Below, one piece after another: positions 8,881 to 17,664 of a stretch of 64,000 nucleotides of DNA (its first letter is position 1; each line of letters opens with the position of its first letter). The notes under the pieces were generated by a model. It was not told the origin of the DNA, did no database searches, and saw only the letters and a program-made list of their open reading frames with translations. Source of the DNA: Chloroflexota bacterium (GTDB lineage Bacteria > Chloroflexota > Dehalococcoidia > Tepidiformales > Tepidiformaceae); the NCBI GenBank assembly GCA_026705605.1, contig JAPPAK010000007.1, positions 248,001 through 312,000 of the forward strand, read 5' to 3'. A program made the position numbers and the translations under genes.

Positions 8881-10617
8881 CTAGCCCTCTTCGATGGTCA
8901 CCGTGCCGGTGGAGCCGTCGATGCTGAGCATTGTGCCGGTGGCGATGAAGTCGGTTGCGCCGCGGATGCCGGTGACGGCGGGGATGCCGTACTCGCGCGC
9001 GACGGTGGCGGCGTGGCTGAGGAGACCGCCGGTCTCGACGACGACGCCGGCGGCGGGGAGGAAGAGCGGGGTCCAGGGGGCGTCGGTGACCGGGGCGACG
9101 AGAATTTCGCCGGGGAGGATGGTGGCCTCCGAGGCCCCGTCGGCGCTGAGAACGACGCGCGCACGTCCCCGGGTCTGACCGGGACTGACGCCGATTCCCT
9201 GGAAGGAGGTCTCGCCGCCGGCGTCGGCGGTCTGGCGGGGGGTGGCCTCGACCGGGCGCTGGAAGATGATGGGCAGCTCGTAGTCGTGGAGCATCTCGTA
9301 GCGGGTGCGGCGCTCGTCGATGACGTCCTGAATCTCGGCGGCGGAGAGGCCGCCGTCGAGGGCCTCGGGGAGCTCGGCGAGGCGCAGGAACCAGACATCC
9401 TCGGCGTCGTCGAGTTCGCCCCGCTCGGCCAGGCGCCTGCCCATTTCGAGGACGGGCTGACGGTAGGTCCGGCAGAGCCGGGTCCAGCTGGCCTTGGTGG
9501 TTTCGCGCTTGCCGTTCATGACTTGGACGAGGCCGAGGAGGCGGCGAAACTCGGCGCGCTGGTCCTCGGGAAGGGCCGCCTCTACCTCGTCCTCGAGGGC
9601 GACGCGCTCGGCGGCGGAGCGCTCCTCGCGCCGGTAAGGGCTGTGCTCCTCGTCCAGGGCGAGGTCGGCCTGGAGGCTGCTGAGGACGAACTGGGGATTC
9701 TCGTTCCAGGTGAGGCAGGAGGGGTCGGTCTCGCGCTGGCCGCGGAAGCCGAGATCGGCGATGAAGGGGGTGTACTGGCCGGCGAAGGCGGTCCAGTCGT
9801 CGCTGGGGGGTGAGGCGAGGCGGGCCTCGAAAGCGTCCACGGAGATGCCGGCCATCTCCTCGGCGAGGGCGGGGCGCTCGAGGACGAAGCGGCTCAGGTC
9901 CCAGATGGCCTTGGAAGGACGGGCGCTCTCGACATCGGTGAGGCCGCTCGTGAGCCCCGTCATCCAACCGGCGGGATGGTCGGGGACGTGCTCGGCAAGG
10001 AGACCGTCGAGGAGGGTGGTCTGGAGGCCGCCCCCGCTGCTGCACCAGTAGTGGGTGTAGAAGATGTCGCCGATGTGGTCGGTCGTCTCGTCGATCGCGG
10101 CGAGCAGGCCCGCGTCGTCGACGGCGGTCCAGTCGCGGGCGAGGGTGGCGGCGTAGTGCGCTTTCGCACGATCGGCGTCGGCGTTGACGAGCTCGCGAGC
10201 GCGCACGAAGTTGGCCATGAGGCGCTCCTGAACGGCCTCCGCGCGGGAGGTGTCCTGGGCGACCTCGGCGGTAATCTCCTCCTCGCCCTCGAAAAACTGC
10301 TTGAGGTAGTCGGCGCTGCCGCCGGTCTCGAAGGACGAGGTGAGGGCGTTGACGACGCTGATGTTCACGCAGAAGCGGCCACCGACGACGGGGAGCATGG
10401 TCGTGCCGGGCTTGTCGGGGATGGGCACCAGATCCTCGATCTGGAGCTCACGGGTGCCGACGACGAGCCACTGGTAGTTCCATTCGCGGATGAGGTCGGC
10501 GGGTAGCGGCCGTGTGATGCCGGGGAGAACCTCGTCGGTGTTCCCGGTCGTGTAGTCGTTGTAGCGCTCGTCGATGGTGCTGTCCCAGCTGCAGAGCGGC
10601 TCCTGCAGGTTCGCCAT
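8881..10617 (-). CDS. PEP-utilising mobile-domain protein lacking ATP-grasp
   Basis: This 578-residue protein ends with the swivelling phosphohistidine domain of PEP-utilising enzymes: GGLLSHAATVAREYGIPAVT holds the phosphorylatable histidine (about residue 534). The roughly 450 residues before it are helical and resemble the substrate-binding middle part of rifampin phosphotransferase and phenylphosphate-synthase-type proteins. No N-terminal ATP-grasp (PPDK_N) domain is present, and none is adjacent. The protein therefore needs a separate kinase partner, or it has another role. Start ATG at 10617 (MANLQEPLCSWDS). Convergent with the retropepsin-like gene. Confidence 0.75.
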   Translation of the reverse strand: MANLQEPLCSWDSTIDERYNDYTTGNTDEVLPGITRPLPADLIREWNYQWLVVGTRELQIEDLVPIPDKPGTTMLPVVGGRFCVNISVVNALTSSFETGGSADYLKQFFEGEEEITAEVAQDTSRAEAVQERLMANFVRARELVNADADRAKAHYAATLARDWTAVDDAGLLAAIDETTDHIGDIFYTHYWCSSGGGLQTTLLDGLLAEHVPDHPAGWMTGLTSGLTDVESARPSKAIWDLSRFVLERPALAEEMAGISVDAFEARLASPPSDDWTAFAGQYTPFIADLGFRGQRETDPSCLTWNENPQFVLSSLQADLALDEEHSPYRREERSAAERVALEDEVEAALPEDQRAEFRRLLGLVQVMNGKRETTKASWTRLCRTYRQPVLEMGRRLAERGELDDAEDVWFLRLAELPEALDGGLSAAEIQDVIDERRTRYEMLHDYELPIIFQRPVEATPRQTADAGGETSFQGIGVSPGQTRGRARVVLSADGASEATILPGEILVAPVTDAPWTPLFLPAAGVVVETGGLLSHAATVAREYGIPAVTGIRGATDFIATGTMLSIDGSTGTVTIEEG

Positions 10618-10739
10618 GGTTACTCCCGGGCGCGGGGTGCGCGCACGATCGCGGACTCTACCGCGAGCGCCGGTTAGGGGCTGAGGGGAAGAGGCTGCTA
10701 GGATTCTCGCGGCCCGCAGAGGCCCGGGCGAGGTAGGCG

Positions 10740-12386
10740 TTGACCACATCCGTTTCGTCCGAGCCCGTGCTGGGCGTCCTTTTGAGCGAGCGCGAGAAGA
10801 TGCTGCTGCTCCTCGCGCTGGGCATGTGCATGTTCCTCAGCTCGCTCGACGGGTCCATCCTGGCGACGGCGCTGCCGACGATCTCGTCGGACCTCGACGG
10901 ATTCAAGCTGCTCCCGTGGGTGCTGACGCTCTACATGCTCACCTCGACGGTGGTGGTGCCCATCGTGGGGAAGCTCTCGGACATGTTCGGGCGGCGGCCG
11001 TTCGTCATCTCCGGGGTCGTCATCTTCCTGATCGGGTCGCTGGGGGCGGGGCTGGCGCCGTCGATGCTGACGCTCATCGCCTCGCGCGGCATCCAGGGGA
11101 TCGGGGGTGGCTTCATCCTCGCCTGCGTGCTGGTGGTGATGGCGGACATGTACACCCCCATCGAGCGAGCGAAGTACGTGGCCTACATCCTCGCGATCAT
11201 CACAGCCGGGACGCTGCTCGGGCCTCCTGTGGGAGGCTTCTTCGCAGACGGCCCCGGCTGGCGCTGGTGCTTCTTCATCAACATCCCCATCGGCGTGATC
11301 GCGCTGGCGACGATCTGGACCACCCTTCCGAACACGCGCCAGGGGGGACGGATCTCCGACATCGACTTCCTGGGGGCGGCCGTGCTGACGACCGCAACGG
11401 TGGCGGGGCTGCTGGCCGCGGGGTGGGCGTACGAGGCGTACGGGTGGGGCTCGGCGATTACGGTGGGGCTGCTGGTTGCGGCAGGCGTGTTGCTCGTGGG
11501 GTTCATCGCCATCGAGATCCGGCACCCGAACGCCATCATCCCCATGGAGCTCTTCCGCAACCGGATGTACGTGCTCACCGGGGTGATCGCGGTTCTGTCG
11601 AGCGCGGTCCTGTTCTCGGTGCCCATCTACCTGCCGACGTTCATCCAGACGTCGCTTGGCGCCTCGGCGCAGATGTCCGGGTTGTTGATCATGCCGCAGG
11701 CAATAGCGCTGGTGGTGATGAGCTTCATCGCGGGGCGGGTCGTCGAGCGGACGGGGCGCTTCAAGCAGCTGGTGGTGGTGGGGTGCGGCCTCTCCGGGCT
11801 GGCGGCGTTCCTGCTGCAGACGATGGGGGTGGGCGACCCGCTCTGGCAGGTGGCCATCTACATGGTCATCTTCGGCATGGGGTCGGGGCTGGTGACGCCG
11901 CTCATCAACGTGATCGTGCAGGCTTGCGTGCGGCAAGAGGACACTGGCGTCGCCACAAGCAGCCAGATGTACTTCCGCCAGATCGCGGGCGTCATCGGCG
12001 TGGCGCTGTTCGGGGTGCTGCTCACGACCACGTACAGCTCCTCGTTCACCGAGAACCTCGACGCGGAGGTGCAGGCGGCCATGCCGGTGGCGGTCTTCGA
12101 GGAGCTCAGGGACGACGCCACGCTCAGCATCGATGCGGAGCGGATCGCGGAGGTGCGGACCACGTTCTTGCAGGCGGGAGGCTCGGAGGCGCTCTTCGAG
12201 GAGGCGCTGGGGGCGCAGCAGGAAGCGGCGGCGACGGCGAATCAGCGGTTGTTCTTTATCTCGGCCATTGGCGGGTTGATCCTGGTGGTGCTGGCGCTCG
12301 CGTTTACGGAGATTCCGCTGCGGGGGAGGACGCCGGCCCCTACCGAAGGGGAGGAACAGCCGGCGGCTGTTTCCGCTTCCCGCTAG
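10740..12386 (+). CDS. DHA2-family major facilitator exporter (EmrB/QacA type)
   Basis: This is a 14-helix MFS drug or metabolite:proton antiporter of about 548 residues. The first helix carries the DHA2 pattern SSLDGSILATALPTI, and motif A is GKLSDMFGRRPF between helices 2 and 3. The loop before the last helix is long and acidic, and the tail ends in a proline/glutamate stretch. It starts with TTG at 10740 behind GAGGT; internal ATGs at about residues 21 and 29 are less likely because helix 1 begins there. No membrane-fusion partner is encoded nearby, as expected for a single-membrane organism. Confidence 0.88.
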   Translation: MTTSVSSEPVLGVLLSEREKMLLLLALGMCMFLSSLDGSILATALPTISSDLDGFKLLPWVLTLYMLTSTVVVPIVGKLSDMFGRRPFVISGVVIFLIGSLGAGLAPSMLTLIASRGIQGIGGGFILACVLVVMADMYTPIERAKYVAYILAIITAGTLLGPPVGGFFADGPGWRWCFFINIPIGVIALATIWTTLPNTRQGGRISDIDFLGAAVLTTATVAGLLAAGWAYEAYGWGSAITVGLLVAAGVLLVGFIAIEIRHPNAIIPMELFRNRMYVLTGVIAVLSSAVLFSVPIYLPTFIQTSLGASAQMSGLLIMPQAIALVVMSFIAGRVVERTGRFKQLVVVGCGLSGLAAFLLQTMGVGDPLWQVAIYMVIFGMGSGLVTPLINVIVQACVRQEDTGVATSSQMYFRQIAGVIGVALFGVLLTTTYSSSFTENLDAEVQAAMPVAVFEELRDDATLSIDAERIAEVRTTFLQAGGSEALFEEALGAQQEAAATANQRLFFISAIGGLILVVLALAFTEIPLRGRTPAPTEGEEQPAAVSASR

Positions 12387-12469
12387 CGGCGAGGGGCCGG
12401 TAGGCTTCCGGAGACGCGGGAAGGCGCCGGGCGCCGGTTCCTGCTTCGGTTAGGTTTCGGAGCATCAGC

Positions 12470-13357
12470 ATGGAGTTCTGCCCCAATTTCATCAGCGTCG
12501 ACGACGACCCCGCGCAGTGGGCGCGAGACCGCGAGGCCGAGGGCTACCCGATCATCTCGGTGGCCGACCACATCTCCTCGCCGCAGCCCCATCCCCACGT
12601 GTGGGTGACGGCGACGACGTTCGCGCTGGCGACGGAGCGTATCCGCGTGATGATCGCCTTCTCCAACAACCTCTTCCGATCCCCGGTGGAGTTCGCGGCG
12701 GCGGCGCTGGCACTGCACCGGGTGAGCGGGGGACGGTGCGAGGCGGGGCTCGGCGCGGGCTGGGCGGAGAACGAGATCACGGGCATGGGCTGGGAGTTTC
12801 CCTCGGCGCGGGACCGGGTGGGGCGGTACGTCGAGGCGCTGCAGATCTCGCGGGAGCTGCTGCACACGGGGTCGTGCAGCTTCCACGGCGAGTACTACGA
12901 CATCGAGATTCCCCTGATCGGACCGTTGCCGAAGCCGGCGCCCCTGCTGATGGCCTCATCGGCGGGACCGCGGACCCTGCGCGAGTGCGCGCCCCACGTC
13001 GACCGCATGGAGCTGATGGGGTTCCCGGTGAGCGACGTGGGCGATCCGACGGAGTTCGCCGGCAGGGTTGCCTCATTCGACGAAGACGCTCTGCGCAAGC
13101 GGGTGGAGATGGCGCGCGAGCTGCGTCCGGACATGCCGCTCGGGTTCCTGGCGCTCGTGGGGGCGGGGGACGACCCCGAGCTGCGGGAGCGCGGAAAGGC
13201 GATGGGCGACCGCATCTTCGGCGGGATGCTGGGCGAGCCGGAGCGGGTCGCGACGAACCTGCGACGGCTGGGCGAGCTTGGCATCGATCGCGTGCAGATG
13301 GCGCCCTCGACGCCGGACACGCTGACGCTGCTGGCGCCCTACCTGAACGAGGGCTAG
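12470..13357 (+). CDS. LLM-class flavin (probably F420)-dependent oxidoreductase
   Basis: This is a 295-residue luciferase-like monooxygenase-fold protein, resembling the F420-using subgroup (TIGR03621-like) by its opening and by the DHISSPQPHPHVW and GLGAGWAENEITGMG segments. The cofactor and substrate are inferred, not shown. It starts 83 bases after the exporter on the same strand and could share its transcript. The stop lies 13 bases from the end of the convergent Rieske gene. Confidence 0.82.
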   Translation: MEFCPNFISVDDDPAQWARDREAEGYPIISVADHISSPQPHPHVWVTATTFALATERIRVMIAFSNNLFRSPVEFAAAALALHRVSGGRCEAGLGAGWAENEITGMGWEFPSARDRVGRYVEALQISRELLHTGSCSFHGEYYDIEIPLIGPLPKPAPLLMASSAGPRTLRECAPHVDRMELMGFPVSDVGDPTEFAGRVASFDEDALRKRVEMARELRPDMPLGFLALVGAGDDPELRERGKAMGDRIFGGMLGEPERVATNLRRLGELGIDRVQMAPSTPDTLTLLAPYLNEG

Positions 13358-13370
13358 CAGAGACCCGGCG

Positions 13371-15071
13371 CTACCACTCCCGCTCGAGGTAGGTCTCGAG
13401 CACGGCGTAGAAGTGGCGCAGCTTCATCTCGTTGTAGTCGGCGAGCTGGAGGGCGCCGCCCTCGAGCGAGTGCACACCCTTCTGGACCCAGGGCATGTTG
13501 CCGGTGTCCTGGTCCATGACCATGGCGAGACCGCCGATCTCGGGGGCCAGGGTCCAGCTGTCGTCGACGTCGAGCTCGTGGACGGGCGGGGCCGGGGGAG
13601 GCTCGGTGCCCTCGGGGGTGGGGGCGACGCAGATCGCCTCCATGATGCACTCCTCCGGGTTGCTGCCGTTGGGGCGGAAGCGGAACCAGATGGCGAGGGG
13701 TCCCCAGGAGCTGCTGGGCATGAGGTTGGGGAACAGGTTGTAGTAGATGTTCCCTGTCAGTTCCGTGTCGGAGACCTTGTCCATGAGGTCGCCGAGGAGA
13801 GGACGCATGGCCTCCCGCATGTCGTTGGCGGCCTTCGCGCGGACCGCAGCTGTGGCGCGGATGCGCTCGTCGCGAGTCTGGGGCTCGGCGGGCGCGGGCG
13901 GCCGGTCGTCCTCGATCTGGGCGTAGAGCTCGGAACCGTCGGGCGTCGAGCCGTTCTCGCCGGGCGATGCCCCGTTCTCCTCGAGCTTGCCGCCGGTGTT
14001 GTTGGGGTCGAGGTCCTCGGGGACCGCCATCCTCAGGCTTTCTTCGACCTGCGGACCGGCGACCCACTGGCAGAGGTGGAGGTCGGCGTGGCCGAGCTCA
14101 CCCTCGACCCAGACGGCCTGCTGGGTGAAGACGCCGCTGCGGCCGTCGGGCATGGTGACGTCGACGTTGCCGTCGGGGCGGCGCTCGTAGATGGCGCCGG
14201 TGAAGGCGTGGCGCTCGCGGGGAACGCCGTCGGTGGAGGGCGGGAGGGGGGTCCACTCGATGCCCTCGAGGTGGGGGCTGGGGGCGCCGGCGGGGTTGTG
14301 CTGGCGCGAGTAGTTCTTGAAGGCGTCGAACTGGGCGTTGCAGTCACCGAAGCCCCAGACGACCTGGGGGTGCGTGGAGAAGACGTGCCACGACTCGGCG
14401 AAGGCGTCCTGGGCGACCTTCCAGTTGGCGCGGATGACCTTGCGGACTTCGGCAACCTTGTGGCGCTTCTCGTAGGGGAGGAGGACGAAGTTGTCGGGGA
14501 AGTCGTCGAGGAACTCCTCGAAGGGCTCGCAGTCGGGATCGGGGTTGATGAAGAGGAAGCGCCCCCAGCGCCCGACGGGCACCTCGGGGAGGTTCTGCTC
14601 TTCCTTGACGACGTAGGGGAAGTCCCACTGGCAGGGGATCTCCTTGATGGAGCCATCGAGGTGCCAGGCCCAGGCATGGAAGGGGCAGCGCAGCTCGTGG
14701 GTCTTCTTGCCGGCGCGCTCCTTGAGGCGGCGGCCGCGGTGGAGGCAGGCGTTGCGGAAGGCCTTGAACTCGTCCTCCGCGGTGTGAACGATGAGGAAGC
14801 TCAGCTCGCCGATCTCGTAGGGCATGTAGTCGCCGACGTTCGGAAGGTCGTCCTCGTGGCAGGCCATCTGCCAGACGTGCTTCCAGAGCTGCTCCATCTC
14901 CCTCTCGTGGTGCTCGCGCGAGAAGTAGAACTCGGCGGGGACGCGGGTGGGTCCCGGAGGCATGGCCGACTCGCGGCTGAGGTATTCAGGCACCTCGTGC
15001 GTGTCGTACTTGATCAACTCCTGGACGGAGAGCCCAGCGGAGCGGTTGGTGCCAGTCAGGGTTTCAACCAT
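13371..15071 (-). CDS. Aromatic-ring-hydroxylating (Rieske) dioxygenase, alpha subunit
   Basis: This is a 566-residue terminal oxygenase. The Rieske [2Fe-2S] site is Cys109-x-His111 and Cys129-x2-His132 (CLH ... CPFH). The catalytic domain has the mononuclear iron segment DAFAESWHVFSTHPQ, giving His229 and His234 behind an aspartate bridge. It is longer than typical alpha subunits (about 450) because of a low-complexity Glu/Asn/Ser/Pro-rich insertion near residues 350-400. No beta subunit, ferredoxin or reductase gene is nearby, so electron supply must come from elsewhere. A -10-like TAAAAT lies upstream (15095-15100). Substrate unknown. Confidence 0.9.
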   Translation of the reverse strand: MVETLTGTNRSAGLSVQELIKYDTHEVPEYLSRESAMPPGPTRVPAEFYFSREHHEREMEQLWKHVWQMACHEDDLPNVGDYMPYEIGELSFLIVHTAEDEFKAFRNACLHRGRRLKERAGKKTHELRCPFHAWAWHLDGSIKEIPCQWDFPYVVKEEQNLPEVPVGRWGRFLFINPDPDCEPFEEFLDDFPDNFVLLPYEKRHKVAEVRKVIRANWKVAQDAFAESWHVFSTHPQVVWGFGDCNAQFDAFKNYSRQHNPAGAPSPHLEGIEWTPLPPSTDGVPRERHAFTGAIYERRPDGNVDVTMPDGRSGVFTQQAVWVEGELGHADLHLCQWVAGPQVEESLRMAVPEDLDPNNTGGKLEENGASPGENGSTPDGSELYAQIEDDRPPAPAEPQTRDERIRATAAVRAKAANDMREAMRPLLGDLMDKVSDTELTGNIYYNLFPNLMPSSSWGPLAIWFRFRPNGSNPEECIMEAICVAPTPEGTEPPPAPPVHELDVDDSWTLAPEIGGLAMVMDQDTGNMPWVQKGVHSLEGGALQLADYNEMKLRHFYAVLETYLEREW

Positions 15072-15172
15072 GGATGTGCCTCACTTGGAGCGAGATTTTA
15101 CCGGTTGATCGTTGTGATGGTCACCGGTGTCGGGGTGGGGCTCGTGGGGGCGGTCGGGGCTACGATAGGTGC

Positions 15173-15245
15173 GGGCCCGTAGCTCAGCTGGAAGAGCAGT
15201 GGACTTTTAATCCATTGGTCGGGAGTTCGAGTCTCCCCGGGCCTA
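15173..15245 (+). tRNA. tRNA-Lys (anticodon TTT)
   Basis: A full cloverleaf folds over 73 bases: 7-bp acceptor with a G-U first pair, D arm GCTC/GAGC, anticodon stem GTGGA/TCCAT around loop CTTTTAA (anticodon TTT), 5-base variable loop, and T arm GGGAG/CTCCC with loop TTCGAGT. The discriminator base is A. CCA is not encoded (CGA follows). Confidence 0.96.
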
Positions 15246-15266
15246 CGAGTTGTACAAGGCCTGCAG

Positions 15267-16556
15267 CTAGCTGCTGGAGTACTCATCCGCGGGAATCCAC
15301 AGGCTTGGTTCGGCATCCACCAGGCTCTGGATCACCGCTTCTGCTTCCAGTCTTCCTGCTGCGACTAGCGCCCACTGCTTATAGAGGTCCGTGGCTAAGA
15401 CATGGACGGCCCCAATGTTCTCGGCAGCCTCGCGGACGTTTTGGTCGGGAGCTGGTCGCGACGACGGGTCCATCGTGCGAAATGGGTTGGCGAGCCACAG
15501 AGTAAGGTCGGGGAGGCGAGCGTACTCACCTAGGTAGCGTTCGCGGTGTTGACGAATCTGGCGGGAGTCATTTGTTTTCGTCCCGCTGGTGTACCCCTTC
15601 ACTTCGACGATCGCCTCCCAGCCCGAGCTGTTCGGCAGCGTTAGCCGCAGATCTTCTCGCTTGGCCTCGCCCTCGTCGCACTCCGCGTCCATGTCTCGGA
15701 CTACAAAGCCGAACTCGCTAAGAATCTCCCCGGCTGCTGCAACCAACTCATCACCATCAGCCCAGAGAGCCCGCCGAATACCCGCATCGGCCTGCACTCC
15801 TTCAGCGGCCAGTTCCTCCTGAATCTGCGCTCGCTCCGTTTGAAGGCGATCGAGATCCAAGTCGATCCCAGCGACTCGATCCGCCAGCGCTCGCTCTTCC
15901 GGCGTGTACCAGTCAGATCTCCGGCTCAACTTCGGCGGTGGATGGGGAACCCGAGCAGAGTCGACTTCATTGACATCAGAGAGGAAGGCTTGGAACCAGG
16001 CCGCGAGGTTGGGAACTTCCGGCAAAAGCAGTGCGATGGGCCTTGGCGAGTCGGCATCTGCGGCCTCTGGCCTGCTTGGAAGTTCCAGCCTCAGTGCTAC
16101 AGGATGGCCTGAAGTCGTCTCGATCAGGGCAGTTCCGCCTTTTCGAGAAGTACCGATCACCGAAGGGGGAGCAGCGGATTGGGCAAGTTGTCGTGCCAAT
16201 TGGGCGGCAAGTGACTCGTACGGGACGGGTGCTGCGGTTGCGGTCAGCTCCCGCTCGGTGCTCCTCGGGTGTGTCTCTGCGTAGTGCGATTGCGATGGCG
16301 CCCCCGGGTTCGTTCTGAAGGTGTCGGACCAATAGAAGTACATGGGCCCGATCGTCAGGAGGTTGACGCTGACGGGAAGCTGGTTATAGGAGAAGGCCCC
16401 CGAGACCACCACATCCGTCTCCGTCCAACTGTAGTCCTCCGTGTAGTCGGCTAGTGAGTCCGCCGACCTTAGCTCGCCACACAGCGGCGCAATCGACTGG
16501 AGTTGAAGCTCGTTGAGGCCGATGGCAGCTACCCGCGGCCGTTTAGCGACTGGCAT
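15267..16556 (-). CDS. Uncharacterised protein with C-terminal PD-(D/E)XK nuclease-like domain
   Basis: This 429-residue protein is not a family I can name. Residues about 225-275 form a coiled coil rich in Leu/Glu. After it, roughly residues 275-400 show a restriction-endonuclease-like core: an acidic REDLRL strand, then EAIVEVKGY about 15 residues on (D...EVK), followed by conserved Arg/Gln helices. The N-terminal half has no clear motif. Composition is distinctly less GC-biased than the neighbours, and the gene directly follows tRNA-Lys tail to tail, a common insertion place for transferred genes. I could not find a duplicated tRNA end. A nuclease or defence-related role is a guess from the fold pattern only. 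Confidence 0.6.
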   Translation of the reverse strand: MPVAKRPRVAAIGLNELQLQSIAPLCGELRSADSLADYTEDYSWTETDVVVSGAFSYNQLPVSVNLLTIGPMYFYWSDTFRTNPGAPSQSHYAETHPRSTERELTATAAPVPYESLAAQLARQLAQSAAPPSVIGTSRKGGTALIETTSGHPVALRLELPSRPEAADADSPRPIALLLPEVPNLAAWFQAFLSDVNEVDSARVPHPPPKLSRRSDWYTPEERALADRVAGIDLDLDRLQTERAQIQEELAAEGVQADAGIRRALWADGDELVAAAGEILSEFGFVVRDMDAECDEGEAKREDLRLTLPNSSGWEAIVEVKGYTSGTKTNDSRQIRQHRERYLGEYARLPDLTLWLANPFRTMDPSSRPAPDQNVREAAENIGAVHVLATDLYKQWALVAAGRLEAEAVIQSLVDAEPSLWIPADEYSSS

Positions 16557-16702
16557 ACCTACTCCGAAAAGGGCTGCCCCGCCTTTGCGGTTGCAATGTA
16601 GGCAGCGATCTTACGCCACCTCCCCACCCGCTCAGGTCGGGCCAGCCCACTTCCCCGTGGAGTCCCTATACTGGCCGGGCCAGCCGGCACAGGAGCAGCG
16701 AG

Positions 16703-17590
16703 ATGACTACGGAAACTGTCGCGGCGAGTTACGACCTTGACCCTGCCGATCCGGTCGCGGGGATAACGGATGAGGTGATCGCGCGCTGGCAACAGGATGG
16801 CGTCGTCATGCTGCGCAACGCGCTCGGGCCGGAGTGGATGATGCTGCTGGCGATGGGGCTGGGGAGGGTGCTCGCCGACACGGGCATGCAACGGGCCAAG
16901 TTCTTCGAGGGCACGAGCGGCGAGTTCGAGGAGACGGTCCGGAACTTCGACCGCTCGTTCGAGATCAGGCGCCTGCTCTACGACTCCCCGATCAAGAAGA
17001 TCCTGGGGCGCTTCATCGGGTCGGAGAACGTCTGGTACTACTCGGACGAGTTCTTCCTGAAGCACGAGGGCGGGGCGGAGCGCACGCCCTGGCACCAGGA
17101 CACGCCGTACTACCCGATCGGCGGGTCGCAGTTCGCCTCGATGTGGATCTCGCTGGACGAGCTGAAGCGCGAGGAGTGCCTCGAGTTCGTCGCGGGGAGC
17201 CACCTGGGGACGATGTACGACGGGTTCAACCCGTCGAAGCCGGAAGACCCGTCGAGCGGGTTCTACGGCGAGGAGCTGCCGATCCTCCCGGACATCCAGG
17301 CGGACCGGGACAGCTTCCCGATCGTCGGCTGGGAGGTGAACCCCGGCGACGTGATCGTGTCCAACCCGCACATCATCCACGGTGGCGGTCCGACGAACCT
17401 GGACAGCCAGCGCCGCGCCCTCGCGGTGCGGATGTTCGGCGACGACGTCGTGTTCGCGGAGCGGCCGGCGTCGCGGCCGACAGTGCCGATGACGCCGGGG
17501 CTGGGCATTCACCTGAAGCCCGGGGAGCCGCTACGCAGCCCCTGGTATCCGCAGCTGGACCCGCCGCCCCCGTCGGAGAGCTACGGCTAG
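16703..17590 (+). CDS. Phytanoyl-CoA dioxygenase (PhyH) family protein
   Basis: This is a 295-residue non-haem Fe(II)/2-oxoglutarate-dependent oxygenase. The iron facial triad is visible as HQD in TPWHQDTPYYP and the distal histidine in NPHIIHGGGPTN; the arginine in SQRRALAVR is placed to bind 2-oxoglutarate. The family hydroxylates lipids, CoA esters or small metabolites; the substrate here is unknown. The ATG at 16703 follows AGGAG, with a -10-like TATACT at 16667-16672. A cytochrome P450 begins 74 bases downstream on the same strand, suggesting a shared oxidative pathway. Confidence 0.87.
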   Translation: MTTETVAASYDLDPADPVAGITDEVIARWQQDGVVMLRNALGPEWMMLLAMGLGRVLADTGMQRAKFFEGTSGEFEETVRNFDRSFEIRRLLYDSPIKKILGRFIGSENVWYYSDEFFLKHEGGAERTPWHQDTPYYPIGGSQFASMWISLDELKREECLEFVAGSHLGTMYDGFNPSKPEDPSSGFYGEELPILPDIQADRDSFPIVGWEVNPGDVIVSNPHIIHGGGPTNLDSQRRALAVRMFGDDVVFAERPASRPTVPMTPGLGIHLKPGEPLRSPWYPQLDPPPPSESYG

Positions 17591-17664
17591 GACGCAGGGA
17601 TCCGAACCCCGGACTTACCGGGCTATGCACTAAGCTGAAGGCGACCCTCGCGAAGGAGGTTCGC

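Noticed and set aside
15216..16700. Duplicated tRNA-Lys 3' end marking an integrated element
   Set aside because: I searched by eye for a copy of the T-arm/acceptor sequence downstream to 16700 and found no convincing repeat, so integration is not demonstrated.
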